The notes below the pieces were generated by a model. It was not told the origin of the DNA, did not search any database, and saw only the letters and a list, made by a program, of their open reading frames with translations. Shown here one piece after another: positions 1-8,389 of a stretch of DNA of 37,812 nucleotides (position 1 is its first letter; each line of letters begins with the position of its first letter). Source of the DNA: DATATB01 sp036268995 (GTDB lineage: Bacteria > Planctomycetota > Planctomycetia > Pirellulales > PNKZ01). The DNA lies in contig DATATB010000160.1 of the NCBI GenBank assembly GCA_036268995.1, positions 1 through 37,812 of the forward strand, read 5' to 3'. The position numbers were made by a program, and so were the translations under genes.

Positions 1-720
1 CGAGACTGCGATGCCGAGATAGGGACTGATCAGATACGACAGCGCCAGGCTTGCAAGCAGCGCCGTCTTCACGAGCTTGAGAATCACATCGATGAAGCCA
101 AACGGAGACAGCGCGATCAACACGTTGATGATGTTTGCGGCCATCCATACGATCACGAACGAAGCGATCAGCAGCGGAACCAGCAACAAGAGCAGGCCCG
201 CGTCGAGTAAATCGCTCGGAAGCACGGTGGCAAACAGCGCGCTTCGGCCGGCAGACGCGGTCGACTCGGCCGGACTCGCATAATACCTGGCAATCTGACC
301 GCCGAAGATCGGAACAAATGCGGCGCTGGCCAACATGCCATTTCCGATGTTGAACAGTAGCTCCGCCATATTCAGCGGCGTCTTCAGCAGGGGCGGTGAC
401 ACCGCGCCAAGGCTGTCCTTCAGGAACACGATCGCCAGCAGCGCAAAACCACAGCCCCAAATCGATGGATGGGCAAACCACGGGAGTTGGTCGCGCAGCT
501 CGGGCGGCGTGCGGAAATACTGCCATGCACCCACGCCGCTGACTCCCAAGAGCGGCGAGATCGCCGTGCCGGTGAGCGTGGAAATGCCTTGGGCCAGGTC
601 GACGCCCGGCACATGTTCTGGGTGCAACTCATCGTGCAGTGCAGTTGAGATGGGTTCGGCGGATGCGATTGCAGCGCCGCCGATGAGCGCAAGGATGGCC
701 GTCGCAAGAGCCGTCTTCAT
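1..720 (-). CDS. Multi-pass membrane protein, C-terminus cut by window edge
   Basis: An open frame runs from ATG at 720 to the window edge without a stop, giving 240 visible residues. It begins MKTALATAILALIGGAAIAS, a signal peptide or first membrane segment. Hydrophobic stretches follow near residues 87-101 (IWGCGFALLAIVFL), 121-141, 173-205 and 219-240, so an inner-membrane protein with about four spans is likely. I do not recognise the family. It is the last visible gene of a minus-strand run, 143 nt downstream of the TPM-domain gene, and that gap holds a TATAGT box (rc, near 797) but no convincing -35. Coding in this frame is supported by uninterrupted length and the hydrophobic periodicity. 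Function unknown. Confidence 0.75.
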   Translation of the reverse strand, partial: MKTALATAILALIGGAAIASAEPISTALHDELHPEHVPGVDLAQGISTLTGTAISPLLGVSGVGAWQYFRTPPELRDQLPWFAHPSIWGCGFALLAIVFLKDSLGAVSPPLLKTPLNMAELLFNIGNGMLASAAFVPIFGGQIARYYASPAESTASAGRSALFATVLPSDLLDAGLLLLLVPLLIASFVIVWMAANIINVLIALSPFGFIDVILKLVKTALLASLALSYLISPYLGIAVS

Positions 721-863
721 GGATGCGTGCCCTCACGCGCCGATGATAGGCCAAGACCGTCAGTCGGTTCGTCCAAGCGGGACGGGTCTCACTATACGAT
801 ACCCGGCCTATCGCGTCGAATTTGCGCGTTCGACTCGTCGGCCCGGGCGGTTATAGCGGCCGG

Positions 864-1688
864 TTACCAGCTTGCTCCGCCGCCACCGCCGCCGGTCGTG
901 CCGCCGCCGCCGAAGGAGCCGCCGCCGAAACTTCCGCCGCCGCCACCTCCACCGCCAAACGAGCCGCCCCAGCCACTGCCGCCGCCGATCCAGGGCGAGC
1001 CGATCCACGGCCGGCCGCTCGAAATGCCGCCGCCCTGTCCACCGCGGCCCTGTCCACCGCGGCCTTGGTTGCGCCAGCCGATGTAGACGAACACGAGCAA
1101 CACCAGCAGGATCATGATGGCGGCCCCCGGCGATTGGTCCGCGTCGGCCGGCTGGTGCACTTGCTCGGGAATGCCGCTGAGTTTGACGCCCTGCTCGTCA
1201 GCGATGCGGAAGGCCACGGCCTTGACCACGTATTCGAGGCCACCGCTATAGTCGCCCGCCTTAAAAAACTTGCTGGCGGCATCGCGCGAAAGCGTTCCAC
1301 ACCAGGAGTCGGGCAGCGTGGCCTCGAGGCCATAGCCGTTGTGGATGCGGAGCTTGTGATCACCGACGTCCAGGACGATCAGGACGCCGTTGTTTTTTCC
1401 TTTCTGGCCAAGCTGCCAATGCTCGAACTGCCGCTCGGTGAAAGTGAAGATGTCTTCGCCGCCGGTGGTGCGGACCGTGAGCAACTTGACCTGGGCCGTG
1501 GTCTTTTGTTGCAACTCTTTGAGCCAGTCGGTGATATCGTGCCGCGGGCCGGCCCCAAGCACCTGCGCGTCGTCGACCACCCAGTCGTGGCTAGGCGGGA
1601 CATCGAGCACCGCCAGTGCCCCCGACCCGCTTGAATGCAGGGTGCCGCAAAAAACAAGTACGACCGCACCGAGAGCGTTACGACGCAT
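864..1688 (-). CDS. TPM-domain (YgcG/Psb32-like) protein with glycine-rich tail
   Basis: 274 residues. An N-terminal signal peptide is followed by a TPM domain (TPM_phosphatase, the TLP18.3/Psb32/MOLO-1 fold) over about residues 25-180, with the typical sequences VDDAQVLGA, QVKLLTVRTT, LGQKGKNNGVLIVLD and IHNGYGLEATLPD. One membrane segment (AAIMILLVLLVFVYIGW) comes next, and the tail of about 55 residues is almost only Gly, Ser, Arg and Trp, as in YgcG-type proteins that end GGGGxGxxW. Such proteins are usually envelope-anchored with the TPM domain outside the cytoplasm; the substrate is not settled. ATG at 1688 overlaps the upstream gene by 11 nt; GTG at 1697 is the alternative (20-nt overlap). 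Translational coupling with that gene is likely. Confidence 0.85.
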   Translation of the reverse strand: MRRNALGAVVLVFCGTLHSSGSGALAVLDVPPSHDWVVDDAQVLGAGPRHDITDWLKELQQKTTAQVKLLTVRTTGGEDIFTFTERQFEHWQLGQKGKNNGVLIVLDVGDHKLRIHNGYGLEATLPDSWCGTLSRDAASKFFKAGDYSGGLEYVVKAVAFRIADEQGVKLSGIPEQVHQPADADQSPGAAIMILLVLLVFVYIGWRNQGRGGQGRGGQGGGISSGRPWIGSPWIGGGSGWGGSFGGGGGGGGSFGGGSFGGGGTTGGGGGGASW

Positions 1689-2418
1689 CGGCCGCACTCT
1701 CTAGCGCCTCGAGCTCGGCGTGCAAAGCGCAATAGTCGTCCCAGCTCGGCGGCGCGTGGACTTGCAGCAGCGTCCGCAATCCTTTTAGCGGCCGGGCCAG
1801 AATCCGCTCGACTTCGTCCACGACGCGGGTGGCCGGCAGCGGTTCGCGAACGTCTTTCAGCCAGAGCAGGCCACGCAACACACGCAGCAGGCCGTCGGCG
1901 GCATACGGATGGTGCGCGAGCAGCCGCTGCTGGTCTCCGGCCGAGAGCAACACGGCCTGTCGCATGGCCAGCACCATGCTCTTGAGTTCGCGCTCGCACT
2001 GGAGCCGGATGTATTTCGCCTCGAAAACCAACGGCTGAAAGCAGTCGTCGCCGAAGACGGTCAGGTGCTGCTGCTGGATTTCCAGGAACTCGAGCGGGAA
2101 GGTGTCGATCGAGTCGCGGATATAGGCCGGCGTGAAGACCAGCGGTGGGGCGATGCCGTGGAAATGGGGCAACTGCTGGGACAATTGCCGCAACAGCTCG
2201 AGATCGATCGATTCCAGCACCAGCGCGTTGTGCGCCAAGTGCCGGCCGGGGATCCAGGTGCCGGCCGCCGCGGCTCCTAGCAGGCTGAGGCTCAGTGCCC
2301 GTCGACCGGCAATCTGCTGCATGTGCGCGACATAGGGGCGAACGGCACCCTGCAGGTTGGCAGGCAGGGCACCGAGTGGATCGGGCGCGGAACCGCGACC
2401 TTGAGGGGACACTGTCAC
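1678..2418 (-). CDS. Hypothetical protein, possibly nucleotidyltransferase-like
   Basis: 246 residues from GTG at 2418, chosen because a strong GGGAGGA lies about 9 nt upstream on the minus strand. No signal peptide or membrane span, so probably cytoplasmic. The centre contains IDTFPLEFLEIQQQHLTVFG and LQCERELKSMVLAMRQAVLL, which recall bacterial proteins annotated as nucleotidyltransferase-domain proteins (a P-x-E-x-x-E segment followed by R-x-Q-x-E-x-E-L). I see no catalytic GS-x10-DxD motif, so activity is doubtful. It overlaps the TPM-domain gene. The assignment is from memory of motif style and is weak; what is firm is a real coding frame in a minus-strand run. Confidence 0.7.
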   Translation of the reverse strand: MTVSPQGRGSAPDPLGALPANLQGAVRPYVAHMQQIAGRRALSLSLLGAAAAGTWIPGRHLAHNALVLESIDLELLRQLSQQLPHFHGIAPPLVFTPAYIRDSIDTFPLEFLEIQQQHLTVFGDDCFQPLVFEAKYIRLQCERELKSMVLAMRQAVLLSAGDQQRLLAHHPYAADGLLRVLRGLLWLKDVREPLPATRVVDEVERILARPLKGLRTLLQVHAPPSWDDYCALHAELEALESAADAS

Positions 2419-2445
2419 CGACGTTCCTCCCTCAAGCTGGTTGGA

Positions 2446-2724
2446 CTACCAATACCACACGATGCGCGGTTTCGCCGGAGCGGCACCCAGAGGATAGCGG
2501 CTGCTCTGATAGCCGTAGGCAGGGGCGGTGGCGCCGCTGGGATAGATGGTGTAATCGGGACGCATCAAGGTCAGGTTCGGCGGGCGGGTGTAGGGATAGC
2601 TGAAACCGCCGGGGACGCGGACGCCGCCAGTGATCGGAGGTGGCGGCGCGGCCGGTGGGGCGGCGGAGACGATCGTAGCGGCCAGCGCGGACCCCAGGGC
2701 CGTGGCTAAAGTCAGATAGTTCAT
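2446..2724 (-). CDS. Small secreted Pro/Tyr/Gly-rich protein
   Basis: 92 residues. MNYLTLATALGSALAATIVSAA is a clear signal peptide, probably cut after SAA; the mature part is about 70 residues rich in Pro, Gly, Tyr and Ala (APPPPITGG, YTIYPSG, YGYQSSRYPLG) and ends IVWYW. The start at 2724 is supported by GGGAG 8 nt upstream. A 102-residue frame from 2740 overlaps it, but its start would sit on this ribosome-binding site. It lies 27 nt before the nucleotidyltransferase-like gene and 19 nt after the YugP-type peptidase gene. Family not recognised; a cell-surface role is inferred only from secretion and composition. Confidence 0.6.
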   Translation of the reverse strand: MNYLTLATALGSALAATIVSAAPPAAPPPPITGGVRVPGGFSYPYTRPPNLTLMRPDYTIYPSGATAPAYGYQSSRYPLGAAPAKPRIVWYW

Positions 2725-2743
2725 TGGCCGGCTCCCTCATCGA

Positions 2744-3424
2744 TCAGTCACGCCGGCTATTGGCACGCATGATCAAGTACAGCAGCGTGAGCAGCGATTG
2801 CAGCGTGCCGGCCACGTAGGTCCTGGCGGCCGCATCGAGCACCTTGCGGACGTAGACCAATCCCTGCTCGTCGATGATGCCCAGGCCGACAAGCTGCGCC
2901 TTGGCCCGATTGCTGGCGTTGATTTCGACCGGCAAGTTCACCAGCTGGAAAAACACCACGCAACTGAACAGCGCGATGCCGACCGGCACCAGGATGTGCA
3001 ACGGGTGGAAGGCCATGCCGAGGAAAAACAGGATGAAGCTGAAGCCGCTGCCAAAGTTGGCGGCCGGCACCGCCGCATTGCGGATTTGCATCGGCGCATA
3101 AGCCGCCGCGTCCTGCAAGGCGTGGCCGGCCTCGTGAGCGGCAATGCCCACGGCCGCCATCGTCTTCGAGCGATACACGGCGGTGCTCAGCCGCAGCACT
3201 TTGGTGCTGGGGTCGTAATGGTCAGTCAGCTCGCCGGGAATTTCCTCGATTTGCACGTTCTGCAAGCCGGCCGAGTTGAGCACGTGGCGCGCGGCGGCGG
3301 CGCCGGACAGTTCGGCCGGGATTTGCTGCGCCTCGGCGTATGTGCTTTTGACGCGCATCTGCGCCCAGAACGCCAGCAACATCGCCGGCGCGAGGAACAG
3401 GAAATACATCGGATCGAAAAACAT
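2744..3424 (-). CDS. yugP: YugP-type membrane zinc metallopeptidase (Zn_peptidase_2)
   Basis: 226 residues, the same size as Bacillus subtilis YugP (about 225). The order is typical: an N-terminal membrane segment (YFLFLAPAMLLAFWAQM), a soluble part with GELTDHYDPSTKVLRLS, the zinc-binding HEAGH at residues 97-101 followed by ALQ, then two hydrophobic hairpins (about 118-155) and a C-terminal membrane stretch. Both His residues and the catalytic Glu are present. The start is ATG at 3424, not the longer frame from 3565, because GGGAGA lies about 8 nt upstream and the N-terminus MFFDPMYF matches the family. Substrate unknown. It is the first gene of the minus-strand envelope run. Confidence 0.92.
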   Translation of the reverse strand: MFFDPMYFLFLAPAMLLAFWAQMRVKSTYAEAQQIPAELSGAAAARHVLNSAGLQNVQIEEIPGELTDHYDPSTKVLRLSTAVYRSKTMAAVGIAAHEAGHALQDAAAYAPMQIRNAAVPAANFGSGFSFILFFLGMAFHPLHILVPVGIALFSCVVFFQLVNLPVEINASNRAKAQLVGLGIIDEQGLVYVRKVLDAAARTYVAGTLQSLLTLLYLIMRANSRRD

Positions 3425-3922
3425 CGTGATTCTCCCAGGTCGCAAGCCCGGTGATTGCCGGGCTGGCGGATTGATTCGGTTGAAAACGTCTCGGTCGAAT
3501 TGCGGTTTCCCGCCACCGATTTTCCTTATTCTACGTAGGCGACTTTGGACAAGTTCTAACCCCAATTGGGGAGTTTGCGACTGGTCGGCGACGTATCTTC
3601 TTTAGCCGGCAAGCCGAACTCTGGCAATCCGCAGATGGATTTCAAGAATCGTGGAGGGTTGGCCACCCCCCGCGCCGCAGCCGAAAAAGCTCGCCCAAAT
3701 TGCCTGGGCAACTGGATCGAAACGTTTTCACGTGGTATGTTCCACCGAGGGCAAGCTTGAGCTGGCGCGTCGATCAAAAATCCTGCCTGGCTTTTTTGTA
3801 GCCGATCGGCTTGCTCCCCCGACATTCTTCCCTGCCGGCCGCATTGGCCACTTTGCGCCTCGGCGCTACCCGCATTCTTGGACATTTGCCCGTCGTTTCG
3901 GCTTTGAAGGAGTCCCAGTCTG
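3425..3922. other. Divergent intergenic region, 498 nt
   Basis: The gap lies between two divergently transcribed genes. Short frames on both strands have no family signal, and I treat them as non-coding. It holds a perfect 12-nt palindrome, CCCCAATTGGGG, at 3560-3571, and on the minus strand a TAGAAT box (3532-3537) without a matching -35. On the plus strand AAGGAG lies about 12 nt before the ATG of the lipoprotein gene. It should contain promoters for both sides; I cannot place them firmly. Confidence 0.5.
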
Positions 3923-5068
3923 ATGAAATCTGCCAGCCGCTTCGACGTTTGCGTCATGGGATTCTTGGTGCTGGTCGCCGTGACGGCGGCCGGGTGCGAA
4001 CAATCGAGCAAGTCCGATGCCCTGGCCAGTTCGCGGCCGGCGATCGAGGCGGCCCCGCCGCTGCCGAGCGATTCGCAGCTCAAGGCCGAGCTGGACAACG
4101 TCATCGATTTCACCCGCGAGCGTCATCTCAGTCCGCAAGTGAACAACGCCTGGCAAATCGTGCATGGCGTGCTGGCCTACGGCAACGAGATGAAGTTGAA
4201 CAACAACGGCAAGCTCGTGCCGGCCGTCGATTACATTCTGGGGGGTGGCCAGTTCAAAGGCTGGAATCTGCAGCCGGCTGAAAAAGGTTTGGAAAGCGTG
4301 ATGGATCCCGGCACCAAGGTCGGTGAGGGCCACAAGGATCAGTGGATCGGCTACATCAGCCAGTGCGGCGTGAAGCTCGATCATCCGATCAAGGTCGGCA
4401 ACCGCACCTTCACTGTGCGCGATCTGGTGACCCAAGCCCAGTGGGACATGCACGACGGAATGGAAGCTACCTGGACGCTGATGGCCATGAGCACGTATCT
4501 ACCGCTGGACGCGACGTGGAAGGCGAAGGACGGCAGCCAATGGACGATCGAGCGGTTGGTCGGCATGGAGGCGGCTCAGAATATCAATGAGAGCGCGTGC
4601 GGCGGCTCGCACCGGCTGTATGGTCTGGCAACCGCTCTGCGGCATTACCGCGCCACTGGCAAGCCGTTGACCGGCGCCTGGCTGGCGGCCCAGGAAAAGA
4701 TCGACCAGTGCATTGCCCTGGCACAGCAGAACCAGCAGCCCGACGGCTCGTTTTCGACCAATTATTTTCAGCGCGCGAGCACCAACCCCGACATTGCGTT
4801 GCGGCTGAACACGACCGGCCACACGCTCGAGTTCCTGGCTATGGCCTTGGACGAGAAACAGCTCACCCAACCCTGGGTTACTCGGGCGGTGGTATATCTT
4901 TGCAACCTGCTGGAAGGGACCAAGGAGCTGCCGCTGGAGTGCGCGGGGCTGTACCACGCCACGCACGGCCTGCGGCTCTATCGCGAGCGTCGCTTCGGTC
5001 CGCTGCCGGCAATCGCCGAGCAGGCGAAGGCGGCTTCAACCACCGCAGGCGGGGCTCTGGCCCCCTAA
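3923..5068 (+). CDS. Predicted lipoprotein, alpha-helical toroid-like hypothetical protein
   Basis: 381 residues. The N-terminus has a basic start, a hydrophobic stretch (VCVMGFLVLVAVTAAGC) and a Cys at residue 25 that fits a lipobox, although the -3 residue is Ala rather than Leu. The rest is soluble and helical, with motifs such as ACGGSHRLYGLATAL, QNQQPDGSFSTNYF and LNTTGHTLEFLAMAL. The PDGSFS and GHTLEFLA pattern recalls alpha/alpha toroid repeats of the terpene-cyclase/prenyltransferase type; this is impression only, with no complete QW repeats seen. I believe such proteins recur in planctomycetes, without known function. AAGGAG lies about 12 nt before the ATG. Confidence 0.75.
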   Translation: MKSASRFDVCVMGFLVLVAVTAAGCEQSSKSDALASSRPAIEAAPPLPSDSQLKAELDNVIDFTRERHLSPQVNNAWQIVHGVLAYGNEMKLNNNGKLVPAVDYILGGGQFKGWNLQPAEKGLESVMDPGTKVGEGHKDQWIGYISQCGVKLDHPIKVGNRTFTVRDLVTQAQWDMHDGMEATWTLMAMSTYLPLDATWKAKDGSQWTIERLVGMEAAQNINESACGGSHRLYGLATALRHYRATGKPLTGAWLAAQEKIDQCIALAQQNQQPDGSFSTNYFQRASTNPDIALRLNTTGHTLEFLAMALDEKQLTQPWVTRAVVYLCNLLEGTKELPLECAGLYHATHGLRLYRERRFGPLPAIAEQAKAASTTAGGALAP

Positions 5069-5140
5069 CCGGCCCGCAATAAGCTCATCCCGCACCGAGA
5101 CGCGGTCATGGCGCGCTGCCGATGAGTTTTGCTACGGCGT

Positions 5141-5156
5141 TGGCACGCCCAGTGCA
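5141..5156 (+). promoter_or_regulatory. Possible sigma-54 (-24/-12) promoter
   Basis: TGGCACG, 4 nt, then GTGCA: the -24 GG (5142-5143) and -12 GC (5154-5155) are separated by exactly 10 nt, and only one base departs from the TGGCACG-N4-TTGCA consensus. It would start transcription near 5167, about 90 nt before the repeat-protein gene. No enhancer-binding site was identified, so it remains a candidate. Confidence 0.4.
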
Positions 5157-5254
5157 TGCTTAGCCTTCCTGCTCTTTCTCTTTCAAACGACGAGCCCGAG
5201 CCAAAGGCGTTCTTGCGCCAATTCCGGCCACTCGCAGGCTTCCAGCAGGGGGAC

Positions 5255-7045
5255 ATGGTCATGCGGTGTTTTTCGATGGGTTTGACGATCGCGGCGTTGT
5301 TGGCTTGGAGCACAACGGCAATTTACGCTGCACCCGGTGGCGGGGGTGCAGGGGCCGGCGGGGCCGCCAAAGGCGGTGGTGGCGCGGGGGCCACGGCGGG
5401 TGCCGGCAAAGCGGGCGGCGCGACAGCCGGCGCTGGAGCGGCACAATCCAATGTGGGAGCCGCTCAGCAAGGCGCTGGCGGCGGAATTCAATCGTCTGCT
5501 AATTTCGGGTTCGGAGCTGGCGCCGGTTCGGCAGGCAGCTTCGGTTTTGGACCTGGCGGCGGAGGTCAGGCGGGCGTCGCCGGCGGCCAGACACGAACTG
5601 CCGGCGGCCAGACTGGCGGCGCAAGTAGCGCCAACATGCGTGGAATTGGCGGCGCGGCAGGACGTACCGGCGTCCAACCCGGCAGCAGTGGCGCCGGTTC
5701 GCAGACCGGCGGCGCGGCGAATTCTGCTGCTAACGGTAGTGCGGGCAGGGGCACGACTAATGGCTCGACCACTGGTTCGACCACTGGTGGAACCGCTCGG
5801 ACTGGCGCAGCTTCTAACTCCGGCTTGGCGCCGGCCGCCAATAGCAGCTCCGGGACGACTTCCAGCGGACTCAATAGTTCTTCGTCCGGCAACTCGGCCA
5901 GCGGCAGTTCCGGGAGTAACGTCTTCTCCAATCAAGGAACCGCCGGTCAAAGCAATTCTGGCCCGAATCTCAGCAATCTGGGCACCAACGGCGCGAGCAC
6001 GATCGGCACCGCAAATTTGGGCAGCACCGGCGCGAGCTCGCTCGGCACAAACAATATCGGAAGCAACGGCGCCAGCACGATTGGCACCGCCAATCTCGGT
6101 TACACGGGCGCCAACACTCCTGGCGTAGGCACCAGCGGCGCGGCGACCGGCAGTGCAGCGGCTGCCAACAGCGGCGCAACACCGATTGCGTCCGGTTCGA
6201 ACCGGACCGGATTGGGTAGCACTACCGGTACGGCAGGCGCCAACAACGGCAATTTAGGCACGGCATTTGGCGGCAGCACGACCCCGAGTGCGGCAGCTGC
6301 CAACAGTGGCGCGACTTCGATTGCATCGGGTTCGAATCGAAGCGGTTTGAACAGTAGCGGCAGTTCAGCAGCTGGCACTGGCGCCGGCAACACCGGTACT
6401 GCTTTTGGTGGCCAAACATCGTCCAGCGCCGCGGCAGCAAATAACGGGACGACTCCGATTGCGTCGGGCTCGAATCGGGGCGTGGCGGGCGGAGCCGGCA
6501 CTGCGGGCAACGCCGCAATTTCCGGCACTTCCGGCGGCACCGCTGGATCGGCCAGCGGTTCAAACAATTCCGGCGTCGGAGCCGGGACAAGTGGCTCCAC
6601 TACGACAGGGTCGACATCCGGTCTCGGGGCGGCCACCAACGGATTCGGCACTCCATTCAACCCGGCGACGGGCCTGAGCGTCGGTGGATCCTCGAGTACC
6701 GGTAACCGGGGCACGTCCGCCACTGCTGGAACGACTGGTAGCGGAACACTTGGTACCGGCAGCACGAGGGCTGGCGGCGCTGCGACGACCGGCGCGGCGA
6801 ACGGCACCGGAACGGCAGGTAGTGGCGGTGTCGCTGGAGCGGCCCGTCCGTTCGGCACTGCGGGCTCGAGTTCGACGGCGAGAACTCCATTCGGTCAGTC
6901 TTCCAGCCCCACGACCTCGACGACGCCGTTCGGCGCGTCCGGGACCACCACCGGTACTGGCACCACTGGCACTGGCACTACCGCAAGCGGGACAACCGGA
7001 ACTGGCACCAGCGGCACGACAACCGGCACCGCCACCGGCAGTTAA
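5255..7045 (+). CDS. Secreted low-complexity Gly/Ala/Ser/Thr repeat protein
   Basis: 596 residues from ATG at 5255 (ATG 5261 is equally possible and better spaced from AGGGGGA at 5247-5253). The longer frame from 5129 would put 42 non-signal-like residues before the signal peptide (MRCFSMGLTIAALLAWSTTAIYAAP). After the signal the protein is almost entirely Gly, Ala, Ser, Thr and Asn. Two repeat layers are visible: four 13-residue units of the form N-[LI]-G-x2-GA-[SN]-x2-G-x2 (DNA 5975-6130) and three units of about 45 residues beginning SAAAAN-[SN]-G-[AT]-T (DNA 6152, 6287 and 6425). The end is TGT/TGS-rich. There are no membrane spans, LPxTG or catalytic motifs. Probably an extracellular or surface structural protein; function unknown. 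It is followed directly by an intrinsic terminator. Confidence 0.75.
   Translation: MVMRCFSMGLTIAALLAWSTTAIYAAPGGGGAGAGGAAKGGGGAGATAGAGKAGGATAGAGAAQSNVGAAQQGAGGGIQSSANFGFGAGAGSAGSFGFGPGGGGQAGVAGGQTRTAGGQTGGASSANMRGIGGAAGRTGVQPGSSGAGSQTGGAANSAANGSAGRGTTNGSTTGSTTGGTARTGAASNSGLAPAANSSSGTTSSGLNSSSSGNSASGSSGSNVFSNQGTAGQSNSGPNLSNLGTNGASTIGTANLGSTGASSLGTNNIGSNGASTIGTANLGYTGANTPGVGTSGAATGSAAAANSGATPIASGSNRTGLGSTTGTAGANNGNLGTAFGGSTTPSAAAANSGATSIASGSNRSGLNSSGSSAAGTGAGNTGTAFGGQTSSSAAAANNGTTPIASGSNRGVAGGAGTAGNAAISGTSGGTAGSASGSNNSGVGAGTSGSTTTGSTSGLGAATNGFGTPFNPATGLSVGGSSSTGNRGTSATAGTTGSGTLGTGSTRAGGAATTGAANGTGTAGSGGVAGAARPFGTAGSSSTARTPFGQSSSPTTSTTPFGASGTTTGTGTTGTGTTASGTTGTGTSGTTTGTATGS
5975..6130 (+). repeat. 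Four tandem 13-residue (39-nt) coding repeats
   Basis: Units begin at 5975, 6014, 6053 and 6092. Protein units read NLGTNGASTIGTA, NLGSTGASSLGTN, NIGSNGASTIGTA and NLGYTGANTPGVG. The DNA units differ mostly at third positions, which indicates repeat expansion followed by selection on the protein. Confidence 0.8.
6152..6562 (+). repeat. Three longer coding repeats of about 45 residues
   Basis: Units start at 6152, 6287 and 6425 (spacings 135 and 138 nt). Each begins SAAAAN, carries IASGSNR at its positions 12-18, and the first two end with GTAFGG. The third decays toward its end. The right boundary is approximate. Confidence 0.7.
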
Positions 7046-7078
7046 ATAGCGCTCAGTGATTGAACACTGACTCAAAGC

Positions 7079-7113
7079 AGACGGCCGGCAATTGCCGGCC
7101 GTCTCTTTTTTTG
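7079..7113 (+). terminator. Strong rho-independent terminator
   Basis: A perfect 26-nt inverted repeat (7079-7104) centred on AATT, with arms built on GGCCGGC/GCCGGCC, runs straight into CTCTTTTTTTTG. It starts 33 nt after the repeat-protein stop codon and separates that gene from the next plus-strand gene. Confidence 0.9.
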
Positions 7114-7282
7114 TTCCGACTTATGTTGAGACATTGGGCTGCTGGCACGCATCGCGCTTCAAGCGGCAATTTCGCTACAGCCGATAAGAGCCCAAGAGCG
7201 GAAGTCTTTTTCGCGCCGGGAATGCCCCGACGCCGTGGAGGCGCACCGCACCCGAATCGCACGAGCACGGGGGACGAACGTC

Positions 7283-8374
7283 ATGCGGCGCATGCAGATC
7301 ATCGTGGCCACGCTGCCGGTCATCTTGTTGGCGCCTGGCTGGCTATCGGCCGACACGTCGCTGCCCGAGGCGGTGAAGACGTCGCAGCGTGAGTTTTCGA
7401 TCCCTTACGATCTCGATGATTGGGATCCCACCGGTGAAAAGCCGGTCGCCGTGCAGTTGCACCTGTCGGAAGATCACGGCGTGAACTGGCGCGTCTACAG
7501 CAAGGCGCCGGCCGAGAGCGGTGCTTTCGACTTCCGCGCCCCGCAGTTGGGCGAATACTGGTTCGCCGTCCGCACGGTGGACCGCAATGGCAAGCTCTGG
7601 CCGGACAGCACGCCGCGGCCCGAAATGCGCGTGGTGGTCGAACCGCTGCGTGCCGCGCAAGCGGTCAAGGCCGGCTACCCGGTCAATCGCATGCCGCAAG
7701 GGAGTCGGGCCAGGATGGTCAATTCGCTGTCGTTCGAATTGGATTACGACGTGCAGGCCTTAGACGAAGCCTCGCCCTCGAAGGTCGAGCTCTGGTGGAC
7801 CGGCGACGGCGGCGTGTCTTGGAACCTGTTCGGACTGGACGACGACAACCGCAGCCCGATGCTCGTGACCGTCGAGCATGAAGGTTTGTACGGCTTTTGG
7901 ATGGTGATCGAAGGCACTGGCGGCCTGCGCGGCAATGCTCCCAAGGCGGGCGACCTGCCGCAGGTGTGGGTCGGCGTCGATATGACCAAGCCGGCTGCCA
8001 AACTGGTGACGGCCAAGCTGGTCAGCGGCGATGCGGGCGACCAGATCCAGGTCCGCTGGGAGGCGGGCGACGCATTGCTGGCGAAGACGCCGGTGTCGCT
8101 GGATTACGCGGTGAACCCGACCGGTCCCTGGACACCGCTGGCCGTCGACATCGAGAATCGCGGCTCGTACGCCTGCCGCATCAACCAGCGGCTGCCGCAT
8201 ACGCTCTACGTTCGGCTGCATGTTCGCGACGAAGCGGGCAACGAGCAGTTGGCCCAACTCAGCGCGCCGGTGAACGTCGTCGTCACTTCGGGCAGCAAAA
8301 CGACAACGTCCTCCGCGGCCCCCGCGGCCTCGAACACGGCCAAGGGGAGCCGCTGGCTCGGCCTGTTCCGCTAA
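7283..8374 (+). CDS. Secreted beta-rich hypothetical protein
   Basis: 363 residues. The start is ATG at 7283, about 10 nt after GGGGGA; the frame extends upstream to 7235 but those residues are charged and spoil the signal peptide (MRRMQIIVATLPVILLAPGWLSA). The mature protein has at least two similar beta-sandwich-like segments with W-x-V-Y and VELWWTGDGGVSWNLFG patterns, where VQLHLSEDHGVNWRVY near residue 70 and VELWWTGDGGVSWNLF near 175 look like internal repeats, and a third segment (VSLDYAVNPTGPWTPL). The C-terminus is a Ser/Thr/Ala linker ending WLGLFR. The repeats resemble immunoglobulin-like or sialidase-like beta units (inference). Function unknown. Confidence 0.8.
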   Translation: MRRMQIIVATLPVILLAPGWLSADTSLPEAVKTSQREFSIPYDLDDWDPTGEKPVAVQLHLSEDHGVNWRVYSKAPAESGAFDFRAPQLGEYWFAVRTVDRNGKLWPDSTPRPEMRVVVEPLRAAQAVKAGYPVNRMPQGSRARMVNSLSFELDYDVQALDEASPSKVELWWTGDGGVSWNLFGLDDDNRSPMLVTVEHEGLYGFWMVIEGTGGLRGNAPKAGDLPQVWVGVDMTKPAAKLVTAKLVSGDAGDQIQVRWEAGDALLAKTPVSLDYAVNPTGPWTPLAVDIENRGSYACRINQRLPHTLYVRLHVRDEAGNEQLAQLSAPVNVVVTSGSKTTTSSAAPAASNTAKGSRWLGLFR

Positions 8375-8389
8375 AGCGAGTTCCTTTAA

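Noticed and set aside
727..1086. A proline-rich plus-strand frame
   Set aside because: It is the antisense of the glycine-rich tail of the TPM-domain protein.
3566..3923. Short plus-strand frames in the divergent gap
   Set aside because: No signal peptide, motif or ribosome-binding site; composition like non-coding sequence.
6190..6207. Perfect 18-nt palindrome with GGTTCGAA, like a tRNA T-arm
   Set aside because: It lies within the repeat-protein gene, encodes a repeat residue pattern, and no tRNA cloverleaf surrounds it.
7144..7157. Second possible sigma-54 promoter, TGGCACG with GG-N10-GC
   Set aside because: The -12 part keeps only the GC; the rest does not fit, so chance is likely.
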